64,000 bases of DNA, from assembly GCA_963779685.1 (NCBI GenBank), contig CAVZZG010000001.1, positions 992,001 to 1,056,000 on the forward strand, read 5' to 3'. Of the stretch, positions 18,852 to 27,803 are shown piece by piece (positions within the stretch are counted from its first letter, which is position 1; the number at the start of each line of letters is the position of its first letter). Below the pieces are notes generated by a model. That model was not told the origin of the DNA. It did no database searches and worked only from the letters and a program-made list of their open reading frames with translations. Origin of the DNA: CAVZZG01 sp963779685. Its GTDB lineage: Bacteria; Actinomycetota; Thermoleophilia; Gaiellales; F1-60-MAGs149. Position numbers and translations under genes: made by a program.

Positions 18852-18867
18852 GGAAAACCGTTTCTCC
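18852..18867. promoter_or_regulatory. LacI-type operator upstream of the transporter operon
   Basis: GGAAAACCGTTTCTCC, centred on CG, matching the sites at 9116 and 21914. The sequence continues into an overlapping dyad CCGTTT-CTCC-AAACGG (18858-18873). It lies between the LacI-family gene and the binding-protein gene, a natural position for control of the transporter. Confidence 0.65.
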
Positions 18868-18907
18868 AAACGGCTGTTGGCGAGTTTTGCGCCTCCCGGT
18901 CCCGGTG

Positions 18908-19957
18908 TCAAGGAAGACGTGCCGTCGAGGCACGTTCGACCAGCATCGGCGGGGTGGGGATGACGACGTCGGCGATCGCCTCGCCGGACAGCACGCGGAT
19001 GAGGCATTCGACCGCCGTCTCGGCCATTTCCCGGAGCGGCATCCGCACCGTGCTGAGCGGCGGGTTGAGGTACTGCGCCAGGGGCGCGTCGTGGAACCCG
19101 ACGATCGAGACGTCGTCGGGGACGCGCCGCCCGCCGGCGTGGATCGCGGCCATCGCACCGACCGCCCCGCCGAGGCTCGAGGCCGCAACCGCCGTCACCG
19201 GATCGGTCAGCTGGAAGAGCCGGTGCATCGCGCTCCAGCCACCCTCCTCGCTGTACGGGCCCTCCGCGATCAGTTCCGGATCGAGGGCCAGTCCGGCTTC
19301 CGTCATGGCCCGGACGTAGCCACCGCGCCGCCGCATCGCCGTATCCACGTCCGCCGGCCCGGCGATGTGTGCGATGCGCCGGTGGCCCAGCATCGCCAGG
19401 TGCTCGACGGCGCGCGCCATGCCGCCCTCGTCGTCGTTCGAGACGGTGGTGCCGCGACCGCCCGTCGGGCGACGGTTGACGACGACGTACGGCAGGGCGT
19501 GCCGGTCGAGTTCGCGCGCCACGGTCTCCGTCAGGGTGGACGCGAACAGCAGGCCGTCGACGCGATGCTCGAGCAGCAGACGCCGGTGCACGTCTCCGGT
19601 GGCCTCGAACTCGTCCGCGTCCGCGATCAGGACGACGTACCCGGCGGCGGCGGCGCGCCGCTCCGCGCCCAGGATCAGATCGTTGTTCACGGCCGAGACC
19701 AGGTTCGGCAGGACCAGGCCGAGCGTCATCGTGCGGCGCATCTTCAGGCCGCGCGCGAACGCGTTGGGCGTGTAACCCAGTTCCAGCGCCGCGGCGTGGA
19801 TGCGGCTGCGGGTCTCCGGCCGGGTCGACACGGTCGGATCGCCGTTGAGGACGCGGGATGCGATCGACGGGTTCACGCCCGCCGCCTCTGCGACGTCCTT
19901 CAGGCGGACCCGGCCCCGTCCCGCGGCGACCTCAGGGCCGGGCGCTACCTCCTCCAC
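18908..19957 (-). CDS. LacI-family transcriptional regulator
   Basis: 349 residues: LacI-type helix-turn-helix (RLKDVAEAAGVNPSIASRVL at about 18-37, hinge helix near GYTPNAFARGLKMRR) and a periplasmic-binding-protein-like effector domain (GLVLPNLVSAVNNDL, VDGLLFAST, FHDAPLAQYLNPPLSTV). It should repress or activate by binding dyads with a central CG; such dyads occur in three promoters of this island and I infer it binds them. The GTG start lies 5 bp after the upstream cupin stop; no strong Shine-Dalgarno is visible, fitting coupled translation. The effector is presumably the imported compound or a pathway product. Confidence 0.92.
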   Translation of the reverse strand: MEEVAPGPEVAAGRGRVRLKDVAEAAGVNPSIASRVLNGDPTVSTRPETRSRIHAAALELGYTPNAFARGLKMRRTMTLGLVLPNLVSAVNNDLILGAERRAAAAGYVVLIADADEFEATGDVHRRLLLEHRVDGLLFASTLTETVARELDRHALPYVVVNRRPTGGRGTTVSNDDEGGMARAVEHLAMLGHRRIAHIAGPADVDTAMRRRGGYVRAMTEAGLALDPELIAEGPYSEEGGWSAMHRLFQLTDPVTAVAASSLGGAVGAMAAIHAGGRRVPDDVSIVGFHDAPLAQYLNPPLSTVRMPLREMAETAVECLIRVLSGEAIADVVIPTPPMLVERASTARLP

Positions 19958-19962
19958 GTTCG

Positions 19963-20340
19963 TCAGAACGGGAGCGGGTCGGGCGAGTCGGCGTGGAACC
20001 CCTTGCGCAGCGTCTCGTGCACCGTCCACGTCGACTCGTGGCCGCGGCCGAAGAACGCCATCACGCCGGGCGCGAGCTCGACGACCTCGCCGGTGTCCAG
20101 CTCGACCGTCGCGCGGCCCGAGAGGACGACGAGCGTCTCGTCGTACGAGAACACCCAGTGGAAGCGCCCGGGCGTGCACTGCCAGATGCCCCGGATGATG
20201 CGCGAGTCGGGCGACCGCGAGAGCACTGCTCCCGCGGCGTCGGGCGATCCATCGTGCACCCAGTCGGCGGGGAGCGGCCAGGAGGCCAGCTCGGCCTCGG
20301 CGATCGCGGTCGCGGCCGTCGGGTCGGTGTACGTGCTCAT
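19963..20340 (-). CDS. cupin-domain protein (Cupin_3/DUF861-like)
   Basis: 125-residue cupin resembling the (S)-ureidoglycine aminohydrolase/ethanolamine-utilisation cupin group: RIIRGIWQCTPGRFHWVFSYDE, then LSGRATVELDTGEVVELAPG and MAFFGRGHESTWTVHE (metal-type residues Glu/His). Function is not known; relatives act on small nitrogenous compounds or serve as accessory proteins. It is encoded between the MBL hydrolase and the LacI-family gene, 5 bp from the latter, and has a good AGAGGAGA ribosome site. Confidence 0.8.
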   Translation of the reverse strand: MSTYTDPTAATAIAEAELASWPLPADWVHDGSPDAAGAVLSRSPDSRIIRGIWQCTPGRFHWVFSYDETLVVLSGRATVELDTGEVVELAPGVMAFFGRGHESTWTVHETLRKGFHADSPDPLPF

Positions 20341-20359
20341 GAGGTCTCCTCTGGTCGTT

Positions 20360-21103
20360 TTATCGCAGCAGGTCGCGCGGCAGGCCGATGCGGTTGAAGT
20401 CGTTCGCGGCAGCCTGGACGTGGCGTCGCCCGTTTCGGAGCGAGATCAGGTGGTGCCCCGGCAGGAGCGCATCGAACTCGAGCGCGGCGACCCTGTTCAT
20501 CGACGCCGCGTACAGCTGCAGGTTCGAGTCCGGGACGTTCTGGAGGATGATCGCGCCGCCCCAGAAGACGAGGTCGGAGGCGAACAGGTAGCTGCGGGAC
20601 CGGCCTTCGAGTCGCAGCACGTAGTGCCCGTTGCAGTGGCCGGGGGTGGCGATGGCCTCCAGCTGCAGGGCGCCGCACGGAATGCGCTGGCCGTCGCCGA
20701 ACTCGGCCGCCACGGCGGCGGCCTCCCACACGTAGTCGGCCGGGTAGAAGCCGAAGGACTGCGCCCAGGTGAGCCCGATCTGATCGGCATCGGCGGTGCG
20801 GATCGTGTCGGCCGCCTCCGACGGCGCCCAGACCTCGGCGCCGGTCGCGCGGGCCATGCCCGCGGCCCCGCCCACGTGGTCGGCGTGGTAGTGGGTGATC
20901 ACGATCCGCGCGACGCGTCCCGGATCGAGCCCGTCGCCGCGCATCAGGTCGAGGATCTCCTCCTGCCCGGGGCCGAAGCCGGCGTCGACCATCACGAGCT
21001 CGTCGCCGGCGTCGATCACGAACACGTGGCAGTCGAGGCGGTGCGTGAGGTTGAAGCCGTAGTCCCCGCCGCCGACCAGATAGACGTCCTCGGTGAGCCG
21101 CAT
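20360..21103 (-). CDS. MBL-fold metallohydrolase (paralogue of the one at 9993)
   Basis: 247-residue metallo-beta-lactamase-fold enzyme with the full metal set: HYHADH near residue 73, His in TPGHCNGH, Asp in FASDLVF and His in LLPGHH. It begins MRLTEDVYLVGGG, close to the MRLTPDVLLVGGG of the protein at 9993, and the two share length and motif spacing. The gene starts 2 bp after the stop of the SDR at 21106. Paralogous SDR-MBL pairs on both sides of the transporter suggest two related but distinct substrates or stereoisomers. Confidence 0.88.
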   Translation of the reverse strand: MRLTEDVYLVGGGDYGFNLTHRLDCHVFVIDAGDELVMVDAGFGPGQEEILDLMRGDGLDPGRVARIVITHYHADHVGGAAGMARATGAEVWAPSEAADTIRTADADQIGLTWAQSFGFYPADYVWEAAAVAAEFGDGQRIPCGALQLEAIATPGHCNGHYVLRLEGRSRSYLFASDLVFWGGAIILQNVPDSNLQLYAASMNRVAALEFDALLPGHHLISLRNGRRHVQAAANDFNRIGLPRDLLR

Positions 21104-21105
21104 CG

Positions 21106-21897
21106 CTACGCTGGCGGGACGCTGTAGGTATGCGCCGTGAGGCCGCCGTCCACGACCAGGTTGACTCCGGTGACGTAGGCGGCGTCGTCGGAGGCGAGGT
21201 ACGAGAACGCGGCGGCGATGTCGTCGGCCGCGGCCAGTCGCTTCATCGGCACGACCGGGAATCCCTCCGTCCGCCACTTGTCCATCAGTTCCTGGCCGAC
21301 CAGGTCGACGGACTGCTGGGTATCGGCCGGGCCGGGGCTGACGCAGTTGACGCGGATGCCGAAGTCGACCAGCTCGATGGCCATCGTCTTGACGAGGTTC
21401 GCGATCGCGGCCTTGGTCGCGCAGTAGTGCGCGAAGCCGACCCCGGCGCCGAGGGACGAGACCGACGCCGTGTAGAGGATCACGCCGCCCCCGCCGTCGC
21501 GCATGACCCGAGCGGCGCGCTGCCCCATGCCGAACGATGCCGTCAGGTTGACGGCGATCACCCGGTGCCATGACTCGTCGCGCATGTCGATGAACGGCTC
21601 GTCGGTCCACGCCGCCGCGTTCGAGACGCAGACGTCGAGGCCGCCCATCGCCGCCGAGCCCTCGCGCACTGCCTGCTCGCAGCCGGCGAGCGTGGACAGG
21701 TCGGCGTTCACGCCGGTGGCGCGCGCCCCCGCCGCCTCGATCTGCGGCAGGGTCGAGTCGAGGCGATCCTGCTGGTAGTCGACGATGGCGATGTGCGCCG
21801 CACCCTCTCGCGCGAAGCGCAGCGCCGTGGCGCGCCCGAAGCCGCTACCGCCGCCGGTGATGAGGATCCGCTTGCCCGCGTGTCGCGTCGCGTCCAA
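21106..21897 (-). CDS. SDR-family oxidoreductase (paralogue of the SDR at 9187)
   Basis: 263-residue classical SDR: GGGSGFG nucleotide loop, VSNAAA, Ser in TASVSSLG, YCATK active site, and the C-terminal VNCVSPGPADTQ, SVDLVG and VVDGGLTAHTY shared with the SDR at 9187. The acidic residue after the second strand (IVDYQQ) suggests NAD(H). TTG at 21897 is chosen because GGGAGG sits 5 nt upstream; a TTG at 21930 is in frame but would put the LacI-type operator inside the coding sequence. First gene of the unit SDR-MBL-cupin-LacI. Confidence 0.88.
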   Translation of the reverse strand: MDATRHAGKRILITGGGSGFGRATALRFAREGAAHIAIVDYQQDRLDSTLPQIEAAGARATGVNADLSTLAGCEQAVREGSAAMGGLDVCVSNAAAWTDEPFIDMRDESWHRVIAVNLTASFGMGQRAARVMRDGGGGVILYTASVSSLGAGVGFAHYCATKAAIANLVKTMAIELVDFGIRVNCVSPGPADTQQSVDLVGQELMDKWRTEGFPVVPMKRLAAADDIAAAFSYLASDDAAYVTGVNLVVDGGLTAHTYSVPPA

Positions 21898-21913
21898 CCC
21901 GACCTCCCAGGTC

Positions 21914-21928
21914 GAGAATCGATTTCCC
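21914..21928. promoter_or_regulatory. LacI-type operator upstream of the SDR-MBL-cupin-LacI operon
   Basis: GAGAATCGATTTCCC (GGGAAATCGATTCTC on the gene's strand), a CG-centred dyad like those at 9116 and 18852. Its place 17 bp before the TTG start implies repression near or downstream of the promoter, and autoregulation of the LacI-family gene. Confidence 0.6.
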
Positions 21929-21972
21929 AAGGCGGAGGGGAATCGTCACAAGCGTTGGGAGCCGTGTCAAGA

Positions 21973-23422
21973 TCAGCCGTGCGCGGGCGCCGGGCTACGC
22001 ACCGGCTGCGGGGCCTTCCGTGGCAGCAGCAGGGCCGGGATGACGCTGGCCGCCACCAGGGCCGTCGCCCACCAGAACGTCGTGCCGAAGGCCCCGGCCA
22101 TGCCCTCCGGGGTGTGGGGAGCGGCTGTCAGGTTCTGCTGAAGCATCACCGACAGCAGCGCCACGCCGACCGAGCCGCCGACCCGGTTGAGGATGTTGAG
22201 GGTCGTCGTCGCGCGGGGGACGGCGGAGCGCTCGAGCGTCTGGTAGGCAGCGCTCATGGCGGGCATCATCGTGAAGCCCAGGCCGACCCCCCGCAGGAAG
22301 AGGGCCACGGCGAGGAACGTGTAGGACGACGTGGCCGAGAGCGTGACGTAGGCCACCGTCCCGGCGAACACGAAGCCGAGGCCGACCAGCACGATGCGGC
22401 CCGGTCCCTGGCGGTCGGTTATGCGGCCCGAGATGGGCATGCGCGATGGCGGCGCCGATGCCCTGGGGCGCCATCAGCAGGCCGGTGGTGAGGGCGCCCT
22501 CGCCGCGGACGACCTGGTAGTAGAGCGGCACCAGGATCATCGCGCCGAACAGCGCGCCGCCGAGGATGAAGGTCGTCGCGGCGCCGGCGGAGAAGGCCCG
22601 GACCCGGAACAGGTTGAGGTCGAGGAGCGGATGGTCGGTGTGCAGGGCGTGCCAGCAGAAGGCCGTGATGAGGCCGATGCCCGCGCCCAGCGCGCCACCC
22701 ACGCCCGGGCTGAGGAACGGCGCGCCGGATGCGGTCTCGGCCAGGCCGTACACGAGCAGGGTCAGCCCGGGCGACAGCAGCAGGAGCCCGACCCAGTCGA
22801 GCCTCACGTGGTGGGCGGTCGTGTCGCGGTCGAGCACCCGGAGTGCGACCACGAAGGCGACGATGCCGACCGGCACGTTGACCGTGAAGATCCAGCGCCA
22901 GGAGACGTCCTGCACCAGGTACCCGCCGAGGATCGGGCCGGCGACCGGCGCCAGCAGCATCGGCACGCCGATGATGCCCAGGACCCGCCCGACCCGCTGC
23001 GGCCCGGCGGCCTGGGTCAGGATCGTCATGCCGGCGGGCATCAGCATGCCGCCGCCGAGGCCCTGGACGACGCGGAACGCGATCAGGCTCTGGGCCGACC
23101 ACGCCAGCCCGCACAGGGTCGAGCCGAGCACGAACAGGGCCACCGACGTCAGGAACAGCCGCTTCGTCCCGAACCGCTCGGCGGCCCATCCGGTCAGCGG
23201 GATGACGGTCGCGAGCGCCAGCAGGTAGCCGGTGGCGACCCACTGGATGGTCGAGATCGGCGCGTGGAAGTCCTTCGCGAGATCCGCGATCGCGACGTTC
23301 ACGATCGTGGTGTCGAGGATCGACATGAACGCACCCAGGATCACGACGGCCGAGATCGTCCAGAGGCGGCGGTCCATGACGGCGCCCCCGGCCGGCATCC
23401 TCTCGGCGGCGGAGGGCTCCAT
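21973..23422 (-). CDS. MFS transporter, DHA2 (EmrB/QacA) type, with one apparent frameshift
   Basis: Fourteen-helix drug:proton-antiporter-type protein in two frames. The first frame runs from the N-terminus (FMSILDTTIVNVAIADLA, motif D1 of the DHA2 family) through helix 11 (LLMAPQGIGAAIA); the second starts PISGRITDRQGPG and carries the last helices to a stop at 21973. Removing one base near 22441 joins them as GIGAAIA-MPISGRITDRQG, the natural loop between helices, and gives about 482 residues. Likely an exporter; substrate unknown. Start ATG 23422 is weak; 23398 and 23377 are alternatives. It diverges from the aminotransferase by 36 bp. Confidence 0.85.
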
Positions 23423-23458
23423 GACGCGGATGGTATTCGGTATGCTCGCCGCCCAGTG

Positions 23459-24611
23459 ATGCCGCGCCTCGGTCTGGGAGTGGAGTCGACCCCGCACTCC
23501 GGGATCCGAACGATGGCGGCGCTGGCGCGCGACGTGCCCGGCGCGCTGATGCTCGTCAACGGCGATCCGAACTTCACGACCCCGGCCCACGTCATCGACG
23601 CCGCCGCCGCCGCGGCCCATGCCGGCCGCACCGGGTATCCGCCTTCGGCCGGGTACGACTCGCTACGGGAGGCGATCGCCGAGAAGGTCCGGGTGCGCAA
23701 CGGGCTCGACGCCGTCCGCGACCAGGTGGTGGTCACCACGGGCGGGTGCGGTGGGCTGTTCACGTCGCTGTCGATCCTGCTCGACCCGGGCGACGAGCTG
23801 CTGATGCCCGATCCGGGCTGGTCCAACTACCCGCCGATGGCCCACGTGCTGCATGCCGTGCCGGTGTACTACCCGCTCGCCCGCGAGCGCGGCTTCGCCG
23901 TCGCCGCGGCGGCGATCGAGGAGCGGATCACGCCGAAAACCCGCGCCGTGATCGTCAACTCGCCCGGGAATCCCAGCGGCGCCGTCGATTCGGCCGCCGA
24001 CCTCGCCGCGGTCGTCGAGATCGCCGAACGTCACGACCTGTGGGTGATCTCCGACGAGTGCTACGACGAGATCGTCTACGACGGCGTGCACACCAGCACT
24101 GCCGCCGCTGCGGCCGGCACGGACCGCGTCGTCAGCGTGTTCACGTTCTCCAAGACGTACGCCATGACCGGCTGGCGGATCGGGTACGTCGTGGCGCCGC
24201 GGGCCTTCGCCCACGAGCTGGGCCTTGCGCAGGAGCCGGTGGTGGCGAGCGCCTCGGGCATCTCCCAGTTCGCCGCCGAGGCTGCGCTGAAGGGCCCCCA
24301 GGAACGTGGTGGCGATGATGGTGTCCGCGTACCGCGACCGCCTCGCTGGGGTCACGACGGCGCTGGACGCGGCCGGCGTCGGCTACGTCCGTCCCCGTGG
24401 CTCGTTCTTCTGCATGGTCGACATCACGCCGTCCGGCCTCGACTCGTGGGCCTTCGCCCGCCACCTCCTGGCCGAGCACGGCGTCGCCGTCGTCCCGGGT
24501 GCCGCCTTCGGGCCGAGTGCCGACGGCATGGCGAGGGTGTCGCTGGCCGTCGATCCCGACGTGCTCGAAGCGGGCCTCGCCCGCCTCATCCGGGCCCTTC
24601 GCCACAACTGA
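23459..24611 (+). CDS. class I/II PLP-dependent aminotransferase, with one apparent frameshift
   Basis: Fold-type I aminotransferase related to aspartate/aromatic aminotransferases. N-terminal part: GDPNFTTPAHV, YPPSAGYDSLREAI, the PLP-phosphate region TTGGCGG, NSPGNPSGAV, SDECYDEIVYDG, and the PLP lysine in FTFSKTYAMTGWRIGY. After GPQ the frame is lost by one extra base at 24301-24302; the next frame resumes NVVAMMVSAYRDRL and ends with GVAVVPGAAFG and VDPDVLEAGLARL. The corrected protein is about 383 residues, the family norm. The substrate is not evident. The ATG lies immediately after a possible short promoter shared with the MFS gene; no ribosome site is visible. Confidence 0.85.
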
Positions 24612-24663
24612 TGCCGCCCGTGGCGCGTTCGCGGCCCGGCCCGCGATGTGACAGGCTCCGGGG

Positions 24664-24846
24664 ATGCCGAAGCCCGAGCTCGAGTTCTTCGATCCGGAGG
24701 CGACGATCCCGTGGACGCCCGTGCCCGGCGTCGCCGGGCTCGAGCGGCTGACGCTGTCGCAGGATCCGGACACCGGCGATTACACCGGTCTGCAGCGCTT
24801 CGCGCCGGGCACGGACACGAGTCCGTTAAGGATCGGAGCCAGGTGA
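24664..24846 (+). pseudogene. 5' fragment of a cupin gene, truncated near the intergenic repeat
   Basis: Sixty codons, beginning MPKPELEFFDPEATIPWTPV and GDYTGLQRFAPGTDT, which resembles the N-terminus of small cupins whose metal-binding barrel (His/Glu motif) would normally follow straight after. Instead the frame runs into SPLRIGAR and stop, about 10 bp before repeat copy B. I read it as a truncated gene, perhaps broken by the event that placed the repeat here. The alternative, a genuine 60-residue protein, is less likely because the fold would be incomplete. Confidence 0.6.
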
Positions 24847-24855
24847 GCCCCGGAA

Positions 24856-24977
24856 GGCGGGGCGTCAGTGTCCCGTCTGCCGTCGGGCGTTTGCCAGGAC
24901 GACCGCCTCCCACAGGAATCGCACGCTCGCCTGCGGCTCGCATGTATTTCCCATGGGAGGACCGTCCCCCCGCTGCA
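24856..24977. repeat. intergenic repeat, copy B, with an adjoining degenerate tandem
   Basis: 122 bp matching 3157-3278 without gaps, about 93% identical. Beyond it the sequence GGTCCCCCCGCT...TCGCGA..CGGCGCGCCCT occurs twice (from about 24963 and again from about 25037), so this copy continues into an imperfect direct repeat, ending with the hairpin GCGCCC-TTC-GGGCGC just before the next gene. No protein is convincingly encoded. Confidence 0.8.
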
Positions 24978-25095
24978 CCTCGCGAACCGGCGCGCCCTCA
25001 GCGGCCGGCGTCTCTCGCCCACCACGGTCACTGAGACGGTCCCCCCGCTTCGATTCGCGAGCGGGCGCGCCCTTCGGGCGCACTAGACTGCCGGC

Positions 25096-25872
25096 ATGTT
25101 CAGCTTGGAGGGACGGTCCGCCTTCATCACGGGCGGCGCATCGGGCATCGGCGCGGCGACGGCAGTGGCGCTGGCGCGGGCCGGCGCGGACGTCGCGGTC
25201 GCGTACTTCGCGGGCGACCCCTACGACGTCGAGCCGGTCGTGCAGGCGGTACGTGGCGAGGGCCGGCGGGCGCTGGCGATCGAGTGCGACGTGTCGAGCC
25301 GCGCGGCCGTCGACGGCGCCGTGGCCCGCGTCGTCGCCGAGCTCGGCGCGATCGACGTGGTCGTCGCGAACGCGGGCATCGCCCGGCTGGTGCCATCCGT
25401 CGACCTGGACGACGAGCAGTTCGCAGCGCTGCTCGACGTCGACCTGGCCGGGGTGTTCCGGTGCTTCCGGGCCGCGCTGCCGCACATGATCGAGCGCCGC
25501 CACGGGCGATTGCTCGCGACCAGCTCGATCACGGGACCGTTCATGGGGTGGCCCGAGCACGTCCACTACACGTCGGCCAAGGCGGGTGTCGCCGGCCTCG
25601 TGCGGGGACTCGCGCTCGAGGTCGGCCGGCATGGCATCACGGTCAACGCCATCGCGCCGGGCGTCATCGAGACCCCGCAGTCCAGCGACCCGGTCAACTC
25701 GCTGGGCCCGGACGGCCTCCGCACGTTCGCGCCACGCGTCCCGGTCGGGCGGGTCGGGCGGCCCGATGACATCGCTGCGCTCTTCGTGTACCTCGCGAGC
25801 GACGAGGCCTCGTACCTCACGGGGCAGACGATCCTGATCGACGGCGGCGTGAGCCTCTCGCTCGGCTACTGA
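25096..25872 (+). CDS. SDR-family oxidoreductase
   Basis: 258-residue classical SDR: GGASGIG motif at about residue 14, ANAGIA, Ser in TSSITG and YTSAK active site, conserved NAIAPGVIETP and the terminal LTGQTILIDGGVSLSLGY. Similar enzymes reduce 3-oxoacyl or sugar-type ketones; substrate unknown. It follows the repeat region and is not clearly in an operon; the convergent gene ends 26 bp downstream. Confidence 0.88.
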   Translation: MFSLEGRSAFITGGASGIGAATAVALARAGADVAVAYFAGDPYDVEPVVQAVRGEGRRALAIECDVSSRAAVDGAVARVVAELGAIDVVVANAGIARLVPSVDLDDEQFAALLDVDLAGVFRCFRAALPHMIERRHGRLLATSSITGPFMGWPEHVHYTSAKAGVAGLVRGLALEVGRHGITVNAIAPGVIETPQSSDPVNSLGPDGLRTFAPRVPVGRVGRPDDIAALFVYLASDEASYLTGQTILIDGGVSLSLGY

Positions 25873-25898
25873 AGGTCAGGTGCGGCCACGCTCCGCTT

Positions 25899-27803
25899 CT
25901 AGCCGGCGAGGGCGGGTTCGGGCGCTGGCGATCGTTCCGGCCGCGCCCGCAGGTCGTAGTAGAGGTAGGTGGTGACGATCGCGGCCAGCGGCAGGGCGGC
26001 CGTGTAGACGATCGTGGCGATCACGTTGACGAGCCCGAAGCCGGCGCCGGTGGTGACGAGCAGCAGCACGCCGAGCAGTGGCCCGACGACCAGCGCCAAG
26101 CCCGTGACGCCGACGATGATGCTCGCGGTGCGCCACCAGGCGCGTCGGGTCAGGGCCGCGCTGCGGCGCAGCACGCCAGGCGCCGGGTCGGGCTCGATGG
26201 CGATCACCACGCCGAGCAGCGACCAACGCACGAGTACGAAGACCGCCACCGGGATCAGCACGATCGTCAGGTCGAGGACGGCCTGCACGGCGACCGTGGT
26301 GGCGAGAGCCACCACGAGCGGGCGCCAGCGGTGCAGCACGGAGCGGTAGGCGGACAGTGCGGTGACGCGGCGCCCGGCGTCGAGTTCGGTCACGGCGTGG
26401 GCGGTCGCCGCCTGCACCAGCATGAACCCGAGCAGGGTCACGCCCAGCCCGATGGCGATCGCGATGCCGGCGAGGAACGCGTTGCGCGACCCGGCCTCGC
26501 GCACGAGCGACGCGAGCGGGGCGTGGAACAGCAGCCACTGCAGCAGGGCGGCCAGCAGGCCGAGCGGGACGAACAGCAGCCCGATCGACAGGAACAGGCC
26601 CGGGCGGCGGCCGAACTGCCGCGCCGCGGCGGACAGCAGTTGACCCCAGGCGCGGCGTCGGTCGAGGCCGTCCGGCACGGAGGGCGTCCAGGTCGTGCGC
26701 GAGCAGCCCCACAGGACGAGCAGGACGAGCGCGATCACGACCAGCGCGGTGGCGCCGGTGTTCACCTTGGCCCGGCGCAGCACCTCCGAGCCCCGGGCGG
26801 CGACGCCGCAGAACACGTCCGTGGCAGCCGTGCCGACGGCGCCGCCTGCCGGCACGGTGAAACTGGCGTCCCGCCAGGTGTCCGTCGACCACGCGAAGGG
26901 CTTCGTCCACTGCGTCTTCAGGTTCGGTCCGGTGGGGCCGTTGAAGAACGCCGCCTGCTTCTCGCCCCAGCGTCCCTCGAAGCCGAGCCACGGGAATGCG
27001 CGCACGGCGGCCGCGGGGTCGGTCGGCACGACTTCGACGGCCGGCCGGACGGTGCGCGACGGCCCTCTCGTGTCGTCGCAGCCGACGCCCTCGGCCGGGC
27101 TCCGCATGAGGTAGAGATCGGAGGTGAAGAAGTTGGCCTGCGAGCCGGCTGCCGGGTACACGATGGGATGCGTGCCGTCCTCGATCTGGAGCTTGGCGTC
27201 GCCCCACGCCGCCCGCTCGGCGCTCGAGTGCTGGCTGTAGCCCACCGCGACGGGCTGCACGTTCAGCGCCTCCGCAGCCGTCCCGACGTCGAAGTTGAGC
27301 TGGATCATCTCCCAGTCGCCCTCGTGCTTGTTCAGCCAGTCGTTGTAGATGTAGTAGAACCAGTACTGCAGCGCGATCTTTCCGGGAACGCCCGCCTCGC
27401 TCACGACCCGCGCGTAGGTGACGGGGGGTCGTGCCGCTGCCAGCCGCTGCTCGAACTCCTCGAAGGTGCATCCCGGGCTGAGGGCGTCGCCGGGGAAGTC
27501 GAGGTGGTAGCCGACCAGGCCCCGGGCGAGGTCGGCGGCCACCGGTGCCACCTTCACCACGTTCGTGGTGTCCCACGGCCCGCGCAGCGCGACCTCCTGG
27601 CTGCCCATCAGACCGGCGATGTCCAGTGGCTGGTAGGGCTCGCCGATGCCGCAGGAGCCCGGCTGCTCCTTCAGGCGGACCACCGGGGCCCACTTGCGGG
27701 CAAGCGTCGCATCGGCAGCGGAATCCTCGGCGGCGTGGGCGCTCGCCGCGGGCATGGCGAGGAGGACCAGCACGGCCAGCAGCGCCGGCCGGACGACGAT
27801 CAT
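25899..27803 (-). CDS. secreted Vps62-like domain fused to a multi-helix membrane domain
   Basis: 634 residues. Signal peptide at 1-25 (ALLAVLVLLAMPAASAHA). Residues about 35-330 resemble the Vps62/DUF946 domain: KWAPVVRLKEQ, QYWFYYIYNDWLNKHEGDWE, VGYSQHSSAERAAW, YPAAGSQANFF. Then a helix at about 350-370 and, after a cytoplasmic stretch, five or six further helices resembling glycerophosphoryl-type or DUF4013-like membrane domains. The N-terminal half should be outside the cell. Function is unknown. It overlaps the DUF2252 gene (ATGA), so the two are co-translated. Confidence 0.78.
   Translation of the reverse strand: MIVVRPALLAVLVLLAMPAASAHAAEDSAADATLARKWAPVVRLKEQPGSCGIGEPYQPLDIAGLMGSQEVALRGPWDTTNVVKVAPVAADLARGLVGYHLDFPGDALSPGCTFEEFEQRLAAARPPVTYARVVSEAGVPGKIALQYWFYYIYNDWLNKHEGDWEMIQLNFDVGTAAEALNVQPVAVGYSQHSSAERAAWGDAKLQIEDGTHPIVYPAAGSQANFFTSDLYLMRSPAEGVGCDDTRGPSRTVRPAVEVVPTDPAAAVRAFPWLGFEGRWGEKQAAFFNGPTGPNLKTQWTKPFAWSTDTWRDASFTVPAGGAVGTAATDVFCGVAARGSEVLRRAKVNTGATALVVIALVLLVLWGCSRTTWTPSVPDGLDRRRAWGQLLSAAARQFGRRPGLFLSIGLLFVPLGLLAALLQWLLFHAPLASLVREAGSRNAFLAGIAIAIGLGVTLLGFMLVQAATAHAVTELDAGRRVTALSAYRSVLHRWRPLVVALATTVAVQAVLDLTIVLIPVAVFVLVRWSLLGVVIAIEPDPAPGVLRRSAALTRRAWWRTASIIVGVTGLALVVGPLLGVLLLVTTGAGFGLVNVIATIVYTAALPLAAIVTTYLYYDLRARPERSPAPEPALAG

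Noticed and set aside
18858..18873. CCGTTT-CTCC-AAACGG as a transcription terminator
   Set aside because: It overlaps the LacI-type operator upstream of the binding-protein gene and lacks a T-run; an operator role fits better.
22394..24751. A long plus-strand open frame over the MFS and aminotransferase region
   Set aside because: The portion before 23459 is antisense to the MFS gene and has no protein character.
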